Source: Neopusillimonas maritima
Lineage (GTDB): Bacteria > Pseudomonadota > Gammaproteobacteria > Burkholderiales > Burkholderiaceae_B
NCBI RefSeq assembly: GCF_040930455.2
Contig: NZ_CP170494.1
Reading direction: 5' to 3' (one strand)
DNA length: 64,000 nt
Position numbers and translations under genes: made by a program. Below the pieces are notes generated by a model. It was not told where the DNA came from. It was given only the letters and a program-made list of their open reading frames with translations, and did no database searches. Within the stretch, counting starts at the first letter, position 1. The number at the start of each line of letters is the position of its first letter. Shown here piece by piece: positions 17,027 through 26,271 of this stretch.

Positions 17027-17985
17027 TACTTGGCTCCCGCCTGCTTCAGCGCTGCAGCAGAGACCAACCCGTATGGGTTGCCGAAATCATCCATGATTTC
17101 GAAATGGTTGTAGTGCTCGGCAAAAATGAGCTCCACAGGCTTACCCGCCTCTTTCATGGCTTTGGCGAAATCTTGCGTTTGGCGTTTGAACTCATCCGTT
17201 TCAAGGCCACCATATGCCAGAATAACCGGCGTGTTGATCTTGTCTAAATGACGCTGAGTACTCATAGCGTCTTCAAGCTCGTCGGTAAACGGAACATAAG
17301 ACGACCGGGCCGACAAACGAACCGGTTTCAAATCGTACATGCCGGAAATAAGCGTGGCGCCCTTGATAACATCGGCGGGCACATCATATTTTGACCAGTC
17401 GGTTACCAGCAAAACGCCCCCTAAATGACCACCTGATGAATGGCCGGAAATATAGATGCGGTCTTTATCAATACCGAGCTTGTCGGCGTTCTTGTACATC
17501 CAGGCAATGGCGTTGCGCAGTTGTTCAGCCATACCGTCCAGACCAATATCTTGTACATAGCCGAAATCCAGTGCCGCGTAGCTGATGCCGTTATCCACAA
17601 ACATTTGCGCCGGGAAGTGATATCCCGCTGCTTTCCCGGCACGCCATGCCCCACCATGAATGAAAACATGCAACGGCGCCTTCTCGTTCTCGGCCCGGAA
17701 CAAATCGAACGTTTCAACTTCACTGTCGCCGTACGAAAGCTTTTCCGGATCACCCAAACGCTCACGCGCGGTTTCACTGCGCGCACCATAGCGCTGAAGA
17801 ATTTGACGAATATTCGGCGCCCATTCGCCCTGGTTATAGTTCTTGTCCAGTTCAGCTTGGGTGTAATTCAAAAACACCTTTTCTCCTTGCGCGTCGGCCT
17901 TTGCTTTCGCTCCATGGTCATCTGCGTAGGCAGCCGACCCGAAACACAGCGCGGCACCCAGGCAGGCAATGGCAAATCTTTTCAT
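17026..17985 (-). CDS. Exported alpha/beta hydrolase (carboxylesterase/kynurenine formamidase-like)
   Basis: A 319-residue protein with a signal peptide (MKRFAIACLGAALCFGSAAYA) and a hormone-sensitive-lipase-like alpha/beta hydrolase fold. The oxyanion-hole motif is HGGAWRAG, the nucleophile Ser lies in ISGHSSGGHLGG, and a late His occurs in AEHYNHFEIMDD. It is probably an esterase or amidase in the periplasm. No neighbour indicates the substrate. The 242 bases upstream (17986-18227) hold no gene and no clear signal. Confidence 0.83.
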   Translation of the reverse strand: MKRFAIACLGAALCFGSAAYADDHGAKAKADAQGEKVFLNYTQAELDKNYNQGEWAPNIRQILQRYGARSETARERLGDPEKLSYGDSEVETFDLFRAENEKAPLHVFIHGGAWRAGKAAGYHFPAQMFVDNGISYAALDFGYVQDIGLDGMAEQLRNAIAWMYKNADKLGIDKDRIYISGHSSGGHLGGVLLVTDWSKYDVPADVIKGATLISGMYDLKPVRLSARSSYVPFTDELEDAMSTQRHLDKINTPVILAYGGLETDEFKRQTQDFAKAMKEAGKPVELIFAEHYNHFEIMDDFGNPYGLVSAAALKQAGAK

Positions 17986-18227
17986 TAGACGTCTCCAGAT
18001 AAGAAATTCGGGAAATCAATCAATCCCGGCATCCTCAATTCAAAAATGAGCATGCTCAGTAAGATTACCTTAACATCGTTTGAGCAACTACCAACCTAGG
18101 CAAAACCCCGTGTTTCAAGTTTCTTGAACGATAATTTCTCGCGCTTTAACGCCCGCGATAACCCATTCACAATCACATCGTATCGTGACATAATCCAGCC
18201 GTTTACCGCACATATAAGAGAACCATC

Positions 18228-18470
18228 ATGAGTAAATCGACATTGGCAATCGCTCTGCTTAGCCTGGGCGCGCTCACCGCCTGTCAAAGTCCGTCACAGG
18301 CCGGCCGGGGTGGAAACTCGGAATTCAACTGCATTGCCGGTACGGTTGGCGGTGCCATTATTGGCGGTTTAATAGGCAGCACTATCGGTGGCGGTCGCGG
18401 CAACACGCTTGCAACAGCGGCAGGCATCGGTGCTGGGGGATATCTTGGAAACCAGGCGGGGTGCCGATAA
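18228..18470 (+). CDS. Glycine-zipper lipoprotein, 2TM type
   Basis: An 80-residue protein. The lipobox LTAC gives acylated Cys19 after a short signal peptide. It then has a glycine-zipper region (GTVGGAIIGGLIGSTIGGG, then TAAGIGAGGYLGNQAG) that can form one or two tight membrane helices, as in OsmB/SlyB-type proteins. Likely an outer-membrane or envelope stress lipoprotein. Its TAA shares a base with the ATG of the EF-hand gene, so the two are translated together. Confidence 0.8.
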   Translation: MSKSTLAIALLSLGALTACQSPSQAGRGGNSEFNCIAGTVGGAIIGGLIGSTIGGGRGNTLATAAGIGAGGYLGNQAGCR

Positions 18471-18853
18471 TGAGAACATTCACCATTAAATCTATTTTGG
18501 CCGCAATGTTTGTGGTGGCCGGCGTGGCAACCGCAGGGCATGCAACAGCGCAAAATCAAACTCAGCAAAGCGGGCTCACACCCGAGCACTTTGCTCAACT
18601 CGATCGCGATGGCAGCGGCGGCGTCAGCAAAGCGGAATACGAGCAATTCATGCGCGAGTCCTACACAAAAATGGACGCCAACGGCGACAAGCGCCTCACC
18701 AAGAACGAAACGGCCAATGTCCTTACATCGGAACAGTTTGACAGCGTCGACGTCAACAAAGACGGTGTTGTCACTGAGGAAGAGTTTATGACTCAGGTAA
18801 GCCGAGACTTCGATCGCTACGATTACGACAAAGACGGCGTATTAACTCAGTAA
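18470..18853 (+). CDS. Exported EF-hand calcium-binding protein
   Basis: A 127-residue protein with a signal peptide (through about residue 26, ATA) and four EF-hand loops: DRDGSGGVSKAE, DANGDKRLTKNE, DVNKDGVVTEEE and a last loop DYDKDGVLTQ cut off by the stop codon two residues before the usual Glu. It probably binds calcium in the periplasm. Translation is coupled to the glycine-zipper lipoprotein through TAATG. An upstream in-frame GTG (18461) is less likely. Confidence 0.82.
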   Translation: MRTFTIKSILAAMFVVAGVATAGHATAQNQTQQSGLTPEHFAQLDRDGSGGVSKAEYEQFMRESYTKMDANGDKRLTKNETANVLTSEQFDSVDVNKDGVVTEEEFMTQVSRDFDRYDYDKDGVLTQ

Positions 18854-18923
18854 AGACTACAAACGTTTTTATTCTTATATTACGGGTTGCGCAAACAGGC
18901 CACTTTGCCTTTCAATAGCGGTC

Positions 18924-19883
18924 ATGAAACGCATCCCTTTTCTTCCCGACTCATACACTTTCTTGCTGGTCGGCACCGTTGTGCTGGCCAGCTACCTACC
19001 CGCAAGCGGCATGTTTGCCGTTGGCCTAAAGTACATTACCGTCGCGGCTATCGCGCTCTTGTTTTTTCTGCACGGCGCCAAATTACCACGGCAGGCGATC
19101 ATCGACGGTGTAACGCACTGGCGTTTGCATGCACTGATTCTTAGTTGCACGTTTTTATTCTTTCCCGTCATGGGGTTTGTGCTGCGGCCACTACTGCAAC
19201 CCATGATCAATCATGAACTCTATCTTGGTGTACTTTATTTGTGCATGCTGCCCGCCACAGTGCAGTCGGCCGTGGCCTTAACAAGTATCGCCGGTGGCAA
19301 CGTTCCCGCATCGGTGTGCAGTGCCTCTTTTTCCACTTTGCTTGGTATTCTGATCACACCGTTTCTGGTGAACGGCTTGATCACTTCCACAATGGGGTCC
19401 GCTTCAACGTTTGATTCCATCGCTCAAATTTTCATGCAGCTGATGCTACCTTTTTTGGCCGGCCACTTGCTGCGCCCCTATTTCGACACACTGTTCAAGA
19501 GAACCGGGAAGCTCCTTTCGTTCGTGGATCGCGGCGCCATTTTGCTGGTAATTTACAGCGCGTTCAGCGCGGCAGTAGTTGGCGGCCTCTGGCAAAAAAT
19601 ATCTTGGGAAATGATTGCCGGCCTGTTGGTGATCAGCTTTATTCTTCTGATCTTGTCGATGATTTACGTGTACGGTTTGGCCATATGGTTTGGCTTTAAC
19701 CGGGAAGATCGTATTACCGCGTTATTCGGCGGGGCGCAAAAAAGCCTGGCAACCGGTGTACCCATGTCGCAAGTGCTATTTAGCGCAGCAACCGCCGGCG
19801 TCATCGTATTGCCACTAATGTTATTTCACTTGCTGCAGCTCATTATCAGCTCAATGATTGCGCAAAAATTGAAGCGCCAATAA
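18924..19883 (+). CDS. Bile acid:sodium symporter family transporter (YfeH/SLC10A7-like)
   Basis: A 319-residue inner-membrane protein with about ten hydrophobic helices. It has the YfeH/SLC10A7 pattern: AIALLFFLHGAKLPR after helix 2, LPATVQSAVALTSIAGGN in the middle and GGAQKSLATGVPMSQVLF in the C-terminal half. The family transports organic anions or affects calcium handling; a specific substrate is not readable. It ends five bases before the convergent ArgE-like gene. Confidence 0.85.
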   Translation: MKRIPFLPDSYTFLLVGTVVLASYLPASGMFAVGLKYITVAAIALLFFLHGAKLPRQAIIDGVTHWRLHALILSCTFLFFPVMGFVLRPLLQPMINHELYLGVLYLCMLPATVQSAVALTSIAGGNVPASVCSASFSTLLGILITPFLVNGLITSTMGSASTFDSIAQIFMQLMLPFLAGHLLRPYFDTLFKRTGKLLSFVDRGAILLVIYSAFSAAVVGGLWQKISWEMIAGLLVISFILLILSMIYVYGLAIWFGFNREDRITALFGGAQKSLATGVPMSQVLFSAATAGVIVLPLMLFHLLQLIISSMIAQKLKRQ

Positions 19884-19888
19884 GTTGA

Positions 19889-21049
19889 TTATTTGTTTTG
19901 CAACAAGTTTGCCAGCCGCGCCAACATGGCGTCGCAAGCGGCCAGCTGTTCAAGACTCACGAACTCATCGGGCTTATGCGCCTGGTCGATACTGCCCGGG
20001 CCACAAATAACGGTAGGAATACCCGCCTGGTTGAACAACCCGCCTTCGGTGCCAAAGGCCACCGTGCTGAACTGGGTTGACCCTGTAAGCGCGGCCACTA
20101 ACTGTGCCACTTCACTTTCCGGTGGTGTCGCCAGGCCTGGATAATCGCTTAAATGATCGAACTGAATGTCGCTTTGCCCGCTTACCGCACGCATTTTCGG
20201 CAATAGGGTTTCCTGGGCATAGGTTTTCAGTTGATCCGGCACCACAGCAGCATCAAACCCGGGAATTGCGCGAATTTCGAAATCAAACTCACATTCGGCC
20301 GGCACAATATTCAATGCACGGCCGCCTTTAATGACCCCGGTCTGTACGGTTGAATAGGGCGGCTCGAACCGATGGTCGTGCAGTTCGGGTTGCGCCAACG
20401 CTTCGCCTATTTCCCCTAACTTGCCAATGAGCTTGGCAGCATATTCGATGGCATTCACACCCTGCGGTGAATAGGCGGAATGGCACGCCGCACCCTTCAC
20501 ACTACAACGCATGGCCAGCTTGCCTTTATGACCCAGCACCGGCTGCATCAACGTAGGCTCGCCCACTAAACATAATTGCGGCTTGTTGTTGCGTTTTTCC
20601 AGCTCGGCCAACATGGGGCGCACACCCAAACAGCCCACCTCTTCGTCGTAAGAAAAAACGAGATGAATGGGCTTTTTCAACGGCTTGACCAGAAAAGAAG
20701 GCACGGCGGCCAACACGCAAGCTATAAACCCTTTCATATCGGACGTACCGCGGCCATACAGACGCCCGTCATTTTCTGAAAGACTGAAAGGATCAACCGT
20801 CCAGTTCTGACCGTCTACCGGCACCACATCGGTGTGACCGGACAACGCAACGCCCCCCTGGTCCGGCGGGCCCACGGTGGCAAACAAGTTGGCCTTAGTG
20901 AGCTCGGCGTTATAGAACAACTCGCTTTCTACGCCCAGCCTGGAAAGATAGGCTTGAATAAACCGGATTAACTCAAGGTTGGAGTCGCGGCTTACCGTTG
21001 GAAAGCTGATTAATTGCTCAAGCATCGCACGGCTGGACACATTACTCAT
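19889..21049 (-). CDS. argE: M20 metallopeptidase, acetylornithine deacetylase-like (ArgE)
   Basis: A 386-residue di-zinc deacylase. The metal motifs are SGHTDVVPVDG (His, Asp), GRGTSDMKGF (Asp) and YDEEVGCLG (catalytic and metal Glu), with a dimerisation domain in the middle and a late His in GPGSIDQAHKPDEF. Family members release acetate from N-acetylornithine or hydrolyse related N-acyl amino acids. It is the last gene of a long leftward operon with livHMGF, an FMO, a Rid protein and DUF1028, so a catabolic N-acyl amino acid is as likely as an arginine-synthesis role. The ATG overlaps the DUF1028 stop by eight bases. Confidence 0.85.
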   Translation of the reverse strand: MSNVSSRAMLEQLISFPTVSRDSNLELIRFIQAYLSRLGVESELFYNAELTKANLFATVGPPDQGGVALSGHTDVVPVDGQNWTVDPFSLSENDGRLYGRGTSDMKGFIACVLAAVPSFLVKPLKKPIHLVFSYDEEVGCLGVRPMLAELEKRNNKPQLCLVGEPTLMQPVLGHKGKLAMRCSVKGAACHSAYSPQGVNAIEYAAKLIGKLGEIGEALAQPELHDHRFEPPYSTVQTGVIKGGRALNIVPAECEFDFEIRAIPGFDAAVVPDQLKTYAQETLLPKMRAVSGQSDIQFDHLSDYPGLATPPESEVAQLVAALTGSTQFSTVAFGTEGGLFNQAGIPTVICGPGSIDQAHKPDEFVSLEQLAACDAMLARLANLLQNK

Positions 21050-21719
21050 CGCCCGGCACCCCATAACTTGGCGCAACGGTTGGGTTAAGCGCCCGTGAAA
21101 GATAGTCTTGCATCTGCGGTTGGTAGGCTTTCCACAAACCCTGTAACTGGCCAATGGGATCTTCGTCGGCCCAGTCGACACGCAAGTCGGCAATCGGCCA
21201 CGGCACGTTACCTACAATTTTCAACGCGGCGGAATGAACCGGCCCGGCTTCCCCGCCCGCATCCATGGCAGCCTGCATCGCCGCCAACAAACGGTCCGCC
21301 AATTCGCCCGACGTGTTCTCGAATGCGGGCACCATGGCGGCAATCACCGATTGGTCCGACAGCAAATTACCTGCTGCGACACATTGATTCCCCGCGACGG
21401 CGTTATAAATCCCCAGCGCTTCCTTGCCACTGAAAAACGCCGTGCGGCCCTGATTGTCCACAACGGTAACCTGGCGATAATCACGCCACTCATCTGTCTC
21501 CAGCGCCGCCTTCAACGCCGGTTCGGCCGACAGCCCTTTGGAAGCCAGTAAATCGAGAATCTGGTTACCTAGCGAAGGCAACGTGACATTCTGGGAGGAC
21601 ACGGCACCAACCCCCGAGCGCGCCCAGGGGCAACGTGCCCCTACCGCAATACTGGACGAACTGATGGCAATACCAAATTGGTTGGTTTTCTCGCAACGAC
21701 CCACAATCGAGAATGTCAT
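21042..21719 (-). CDS. DUF1028 family protein (putative Ntn-type hydrolase)
   Basis: A 225-residue protein starting MTFSIVGRCEKTNQFGIAIS and containing the family block AVGARCPWARSGVGAVSSQN and the later GNLL motif. The fold is thought to be Ntn-hydrolase-like with an N-terminal Thr or Ser acting after Met removal; no reaction is established to my knowledge. The start is fixed by an AAGGAGG four bases before the ATG; the open frame continues 18 codons upstream. It lies between the Rid-family gene (13-base gap) and argE (8-base overlap). Confidence 0.8.
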   Translation of the reverse strand: MTFSIVGRCEKTNQFGIAISSSSIAVGARCPWARSGVGAVSSQNVTLPSLGNQILDLLASKGLSAEPALKAALETDEWRDYRQVTVVDNQGRTAFFSGKEALGIYNAVAGNQCVAAGNLLSDQSVIAAMVPAFENTSGELADRLLAAMQAAMDAGGEAGPVHSAALKIVGNVPWPIADLRVDWADEDPIGQLQGLWKAYQPQMQDYLSRALNPTVAPSYGVPGDE

Positions 21720-21732
21720 AAAAGCCTCCTTA

Positions 21733-22164
21733 TTACGCCTGCTGGGGTTTCCAATCGTCCGGAATGACAGCAATCACATCGATTTCCATCAACCATTCCG
21801 GCTGACCCAGGGCGCTGACTACCAAACCGGTTGAAATGGGGAAAACCCCTTTCAGCCATTTACCGACCTCTTGATAAACCGGTTCACGAAAACGCGGATC
21901 GGTTAAATAAGTGGTTGTTTTAACGATATGCGTCATATCGCTACCGGCCTCTTCCAGCAATTGCTTTACGTTCTTCATGGCCTGTTCGGCCTGAGCGCGG
22001 GGATCACCCAGCCCCACCAATTTGCCGTCGAAGTCGGTTCCGACCTGACCACGAACATACACCGTGTTGCCGGCCCGCACGGCCTGGCAAAGATCATTAT
22101 CCAACGCTTGGTTAGGATACGTATCCTTGGTGTTGAACATCCGAATGCGCGTATGAGTTGGCAT
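21733..22164 (-). CDS. Rid/YjgF-family protein lacking the RidA catalytic Arg
   Basis: A 143-residue protein of the YjgF/YER057c/UK114 fold, which forms trimers with inter-subunit active sites. The conserved segments VRGQVGTDFDGKLVG and AQAEQAMKNVKQLLEEAG are present. In archetypal RidA the imine-deaminase arginine lies in a P-x-R-[ST] motif near the end; here the segment reads FPISTGLVVSALGQPE, with no Arg. It therefore belongs to another Rid subgroup whose activity is uncertain. It sits between the FMO and DUF1028. An AGGAGG five bases upstream fixes the ATG at 22164. Confidence 0.82.
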   Translation of the reverse strand: MPTHTRIRMFNTKDTYPNQALDNDLCQAVRAGNTVYVRGQVGTDFDGKLVGLGDPRAQAEQAMKNVKQLLEEAGSDMTHIVKTTTYLTDPRFREPVYQEVGKWLKGVFPISTGLVVSALGQPEWLMEIDVIAVIPDDWKPQQA

Positions 22165-22224
22165 CACGCCCTCCTGTTATCTTCTCACGCTATCAAAAAA
22201 TTTCAAATTTTGCCGGCTGCGCGA

Positions 22225-23517
22225 TTACGCCCTAGCCGTTTCCCGCTCGCGCTCGCGCTGTGAAGCATCGCGATACGCCTCGTACTTGCGCCGTGTCGCG
22301 ATATGGTCGGCTATATGACGGGCATCGTGCCAAACACCCCAAATAAAGGATGAACCCCGGCGCGACAACCATGGCAGGCCGACAAAATAAACACCCGGTT
22401 CGGCGGACACGCCACGCTGATGTTTCGGCTTACCCCGCTCGTCGAACGCATCAACCTGCAACCAAGGGTGCTCAACCGTATACCCGGTGGCCCAAATAAT
22501 GCTATTGATTCCGGCTTGGTCCAAGTCCAGTTCAAGAATGGGGTTTGCTACACACTCGGGGTCGGCAAATACCTTGCGCGCCTCGGGTTCTTCCGGCAAA
22601 TCAAGGCCATTACGTTCAATATACGCGTCGGCGGCATCCAGCAAGGCCAAATAGTTCGCATCCCCATTATTCAAATTCTGAACGAGGTCTGATTTGAACG
22701 TCACTTTGCCGTCTTCGAACGCATGCGTTAAACCGACCAGGTTAATGCCCTGATGCGCCAACTCACGGAAGTTAATGGTATAGCCACCGCGCGCGCCGGT
22801 GACAGCGATGGTCACATGCTCCTTGCCTGGTGTGGCGACCTCCTGATCCCATTGGCCCAATACACCCAACCACCACACGAAGTCGCGGTTGCGATAGGCA
22901 CGCGGGGGCCGATCGTGAGGACCTACCGACAAATACACTTTGCGACCTGCGCGATTCAGTTCATCAGCAATCTGCACACCCGACGAACCCGCACCGACAA
23001 CCAACACAGCGCCTTCAGGCAACTGCTCAGGATTGCGATAATGGGCCGAATGAATTTGCGTCAGTCGATCATCTTTAGGCGCAATCGGCGGAATAACGGG
23101 CCGCTGAAAAGGACCGGTTGCGGCCACCACACGCTGGACGTCGTAAACACCTTCCGACGTTTCCACCGTAAAACCGGGATGCCCCTGATTACGCACCACT
23201 TTGTGCACCTCAACGCCCGCATGAATCGGCGCATTGAACTTTTTGGCATAGGCTTCGAAATAGTCGGCAATTTGATCCTTCCCCGGAAAGCCATCGGGAT
23301 CAAAATTCTCAAACTCCAGCCCCGGAAAACGGTCGTGCCAGGCCGGCCCGTTCGCTACCAACGAATCCCAGCGCCCCGTGCGCCATTGCTCGGCGATTCG
23401 ATTACGCTCCAGCACCACATGTGGCACGCCCTGCGCGGTCAGGTGCTCGCTCATGGCGATCCCTGCCTGGCCGGCACCCACAACCAGTGTGTCAATCGAT
23501 TTCTTCTCTACCGTCAT
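22225..23517 (-). CDS. FAD/NADPH-dependent monooxygenase (FMO/Baeyer-Villiger-like, CzcO type)
   Basis: A 430-residue single-component flavoprotein. The FAD motif is VVGAGQAGIAMSEHL near the N-terminus, followed by EQWRTGRWDSL typical of the YUCCA/FMO group. The NADPH motif is VVGAGSSGVQIADEL mid-protein, and the ATGY motif occurs in IIWATGYTVEHPWLQ. Such enzymes oxygenate amines, sulfides or ketones in the cytoplasm. It lies 46 bases after livF and before the Rid-family gene, so its substrate is probably the imported compound or its derivative. It resembles bacterial proteins sometimes named indole- or dimethylamine-type monooxygenases, without a sure match. Confidence 0.84.
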   Translation of the reverse strand: MTVEKKSIDTLVVGAGQAGIAMSEHLTAQGVPHVVLERNRIAEQWRTGRWDSLVANGPAWHDRFPGLEFENFDPDGFPGKDQIADYFEAYAKKFNAPIHAGVEVHKVVRNQGHPGFTVETSEGVYDVQRVVAATGPFQRPVIPPIAPKDDRLTQIHSAHYRNPEQLPEGAVLVVGAGSSGVQIADELNRAGRKVYLSVGPHDRPPRAYRNRDFVWWLGVLGQWDQEVATPGKEHVTIAVTGARGGYTINFRELAHQGINLVGLTHAFEDGKVTFKSDLVQNLNNGDANYLALLDAADAYIERNGLDLPEEPEARKVFADPECVANPILELDLDQAGINSIIWATGYTVEHPWLQVDAFDERGKPKHQRGVSAEPGVYFVGLPWLSRRGSSFIWGVWHDARHIADHIATRRKYEAYRDASQRERERETARA

Positions 23518-23563
23518 GGCTGTTCCTTCTTTCTACAGAGGTATATACAAACGCACTACAAAA

Positions 23564-24262
23564 CTACAAATACAAATGCTTGATCACGTCGTTGCTCAGT
23601 AATTCTTTCGCAGACCCCGACGCTACGATCTGCCCTTTCAGCAATAAATAGCCGCTATGCGCAATCGACAAAGCCGCCTCAGCGTTCTGCTCAATCAGCA
23701 GCACCGTAATGCCTTCTTTGTGAATGCGCTCTACCGTCATGAAGTACTCTTCAATCAATTTGGGCGACAAGCCCAGCGTGGGCTCATCCATCACAACCAT
23801 TTTCGGGTTACCGATCAGCACCCGGCCCAATGCCACCATGGCCTGTTCGCCGCCGGACAAAGTGCCGGCGTCCTGGGCAAGGCGCTCGCCCACGCGGGGG
23901 AAGAGTTCAACCACGCGCTCAAGCGCCTGTTTGAAAGAATCCTTCGGTTTCAAGGCGTCATAACCAATTTGCAGGTTTTCACGCACACTGATTTCCGGGA
24001 AGAGCCGGCGGCCTTCCGGCACAAACCCCACACCCAGCCCGGCCAGGTCTTCCGTTTTAATATCGGCCAACTTGCGGCCATAAATGGTGATCTGGCCTTC
24101 GTAAGGCCTCAACAGGCCGGCAATCGCCTTGAACGTCGTGGTTTTTCCGGCACCGTTCGGACCCAACAGGCAAACAACGCTGCCTTCATCCACCTTCAAA
24201 CTGACTTTGTTTAGTATGTTGACAACGCCATAGCGCGTACTAATTGCATCAAGCTCAAGCAT
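23564..24262 (-). CDS. livF: ABC transporter ATP-binding protein LivF (second system)
   Basis: A 232-residue ATPase with Walker A GPNGAGKTTT, signature LSGGEQAMVALGR and Walker B MVVMDEPTLGLSP. The ATG at 24262 overlaps livG by eight bases; the longer open frame upstream lies inside livG. It is the partner of LivG in the second HAAT importer. Confidence 0.9.
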   Translation of the reverse strand: MLELDAISTRYGVVNILNKVSLKVDEGSVVCLLGPNGAGKTTTFKAIAGLLRPYEGQITIYGRKLADIKTEDLAGLGVGFVPEGRRLFPEISVRENLQIGYDALKPKDSFKQALERVVELFPRVGERLAQDAGTLSGGEQAMVALGRVLIGNPKMVVMDEPTLGLSPKLIEEYFMTVERIHKEGITVLLIEQNAEAALSIAHSGYLLLKGQIVASGSAKELLSNDVIKHLYL

Positions 24263-25085
24263 GGCTGGCCTTTCTTCCCAAATAAGCTTCCTGAACACGC
24301 GGCAACTGACGTACCACTTCGAAACGGTCGTCACCGATTTTGCGACCGTAATCGAGCACCATGACCCGGTGCGGCAAGGCCGCCACCAAACGCATGTCGT
24401 GTTCAATAATGATGAAACTGAGCGTCGGGTTCTCTTGCTGAAGACGCCGAATATCGGCGATTAAGGCGTCGGTATCACGATCATCCATCCCGCTGGAAGG
24501 TTCATCGAGCAGCACGACTTTTGGTTCCGTTGCCAGCGCACGGGCAATCTCCAGGCGACGGCGATCAGCCTGCGGCAAGCTGCTGGCCAGTTGATTACGA
24601 CGCTCGTATAAATCCGGCGAAACCCGTTTCAACAATTCACCTGCGCGCTCGGCAGCGCGACGCATTTCGGCATTGGCGCGCCCGGGTAACAATAAAGCCG
24701 TCAAGACACCGCATTTTGTGCGGGTGTGCATACCAATAATGACGTTATCCAACACACTTAAGCTGCCGAACAATCGACTCGTTTGAAATGTACGGGCAAT
24801 GCCCGCTTCAGCAATCTTATGTGCGGGGATCCCGTTCAACCGCTGCCCTTCCAGGAAAACATCCCCTTCAGTCGGCGTGTAAATTCCGGTAATCAGGTTC
24901 AACAAAGTTGTCTTGCCGGCACCGTTGGGGCCAATAATGGCCAACACCTCACCACGCTTTAACGTAATATCCACGGACTCAACCGCAACCAAACCACCAA
25001 AACGCATGGTGAGTCCACGACCTTCGAGTACCAGCGACTCGGACGTATTGGGTTCGGGCGCTTTCACTTGTGTATCAATGCTCAT
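24255..25085 (-). CDS. livG: ABC transporter ATP-binding protein LivG (second system)
   Basis: A 276-residue ATPase with Walker A GPNGAGKTTL, a diverged signature region (LASSLPQADRRRLEIARAL) and Walker B VVLLDEPSSGMDD. A short extra N-terminal tail of about 18 residues precedes the domain. The start overlaps the livM stop by 11 bases. The signature motif is less canonical than in the first system's LivG. Confidence 0.9.
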   Translation of the reverse strand: MSIDTQVKAPEPNTSESLVLEGRGLTMRFGGLVAVESVDITLKRGEVLAIIGPNGAGKTTLLNLITGIYTPTEGDVFLEGQRLNGIPAHKIAEAGIARTFQTSRLFGSLSVLDNVIIGMHTRTKCGVLTALLLPGRANAEMRRAAERAGELLKRVSPDLYERRNQLASSLPQADRRRLEIARALATEPKVVLLDEPSSGMDDRDTDALIADIRRLQQENPTLSFIIIEHDMRLVAALPHRVMVLDYGRKIGDDRFEVVRQLPRVQEAYLGRKASHA

Positions 25086-26271
25086 GGTTACGCACTCGCT
25101 GAGGGAAAATGCCGCGCGGACGGATAACAAGGAACAGAATGACAACCAGGCCGTAGAACAAAATTCGGTAGTCGGAGAACGCACGAAGTTTCTCGGGCAG
25201 CATGGTCAGCAGCAAGGCACCCACGATTACCCCCAGAATATTGTCCATCCCCCCGGCAATCACCATGGTCATAATGGTGACCGACACCAGGAAAGTGAAG
25301 TTGTCGGGCGAAATGAAGCTCACATAGAACGCATACACCGTGCCGGCAAAACCGGCCAGGAAGGCGTCAACCGCGAACGCCTGCACCTTGTACCAGGTAA
25401 CGTTAATACCGCAGGCACGTGCCGCGATTTCGTCATCGCGCAGTGCATTCCACGCCAGGCCGATTCGCGAGCTATGCAAACGTTTGGCCGACAAAATCGC
25501 CAGCCCCACCAGCGCAACCGACACATAATAGAAGTTGCCCTGGCCCGGCAAGCTATGGCCAAACAGTTCAATGGGGTCATTGAAGGAATGGCCGAACAAA
25601 GTGGGCGGCGGAATCCCCACCAAACCATTTGCGCCACCCGTCCATTCCAGATTCATCAGTAACTGGTGAACCACAATGCCGAACGCAATCGTGACCAGTG
25701 CCTGGTAGCTGTCGCGGGTGCGCATTGAGGGCAGGCCCAGCAAATAGCCGAACGTAGTGGCGACAACGGCAGCCACTAGCAACCCCACCCAGAAACTCAC
25801 TCCGAAATGAATGGCCAACAACGCCGAGGCATAGGCCCCAATACCGTACGACGCTCCCGTGGCAAAGTTTGGAATATTGGCACTGCCCAACTGAAAGTTC
25901 AGTGCCAACGCCAATACCGCGTACAGATTGCCGATAATCAGTAGGTGCAGCGCATACGTGTCGCCGCCCAATAACCAGGGGAACACAATCGCCAAAACAA
26001 TACCCAACACAGTGGCCACGCTGCGTTTACGACGGAAAGCCTCAACCAGCCGCTCTTCAAACAACGGGCGGCGCTGAACGGCAACCAGTGCAACGGCAAA
26101 CAACGCCAGCAAGCCCAGCACGGCAACCCAGCTTTCAACGGCCAAAAACACCCACAAAAATGCCGTCGCGCCAAATGTCAGCACGAGCACAATCAGCAAA
26201 TCGACCAACCCACCAGGGGCTGCCTGTGCGCCAACCGGGTCTGTTGAATGCCTTACTTGATTCTTTTGCAT
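25075..26271 (-). CDS. livM: ABC transporter permease LivM (second system)
   Basis: A 398-residue permease, longer than the first system's LivM by an N-terminal region with three added hydrophobic helices. The core has FQLGSANIPNFATGASYGIGAY and NALRDDEIAARACGINVTWYK (coupling helix). It shares a single base with the livH stop region. Confidence 0.9.
   Translation of the reverse strand: MQKNQVRHSTDPVGAQAAPGGLVDLLIVLVLTFGATAFLWVFLAVESWVAVLGLLALFAVALVAVQRRPLFEERLVEAFRRKRSVATVLGIVLAIVFPWLLGGDTYALHLLIIGNLYAVLALALNFQLGSANIPNFATGASYGIGAYASALLAIHFGVSFWVGLLVAAVVATTFGYLLGLPSMRTRDSYQALVTIAFGIVVHQLLMNLEWTGGANGLVGIPPPTLFGHSFNDPIELFGHSLPGQGNFYYVSVALVGLAILSAKRLHSSRIGLAWNALRDDEIAARACGINVTWYKVQAFAVDAFLAGFAGTVYAFYVSFISPDNFTFLVSVTIMTMVIAGGMDNILGVIVGALLLTMLPEKLRAFSDYRILFYGLVVILFLVIRPRGIFPQRVRNHEH

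Noticed and set aside
22753..23583. 276-codon plus-strand frame
   Set aside because: Antisense to the flavin monooxygenase, Arg/His-rich, no recognisable domain or ribosome site.
24913..25662. 249-codon plus-strand frame
   Set aside because: Antisense to livG and livM; composition rich in His, Gln and Arg is an artefact of the reverse strand.
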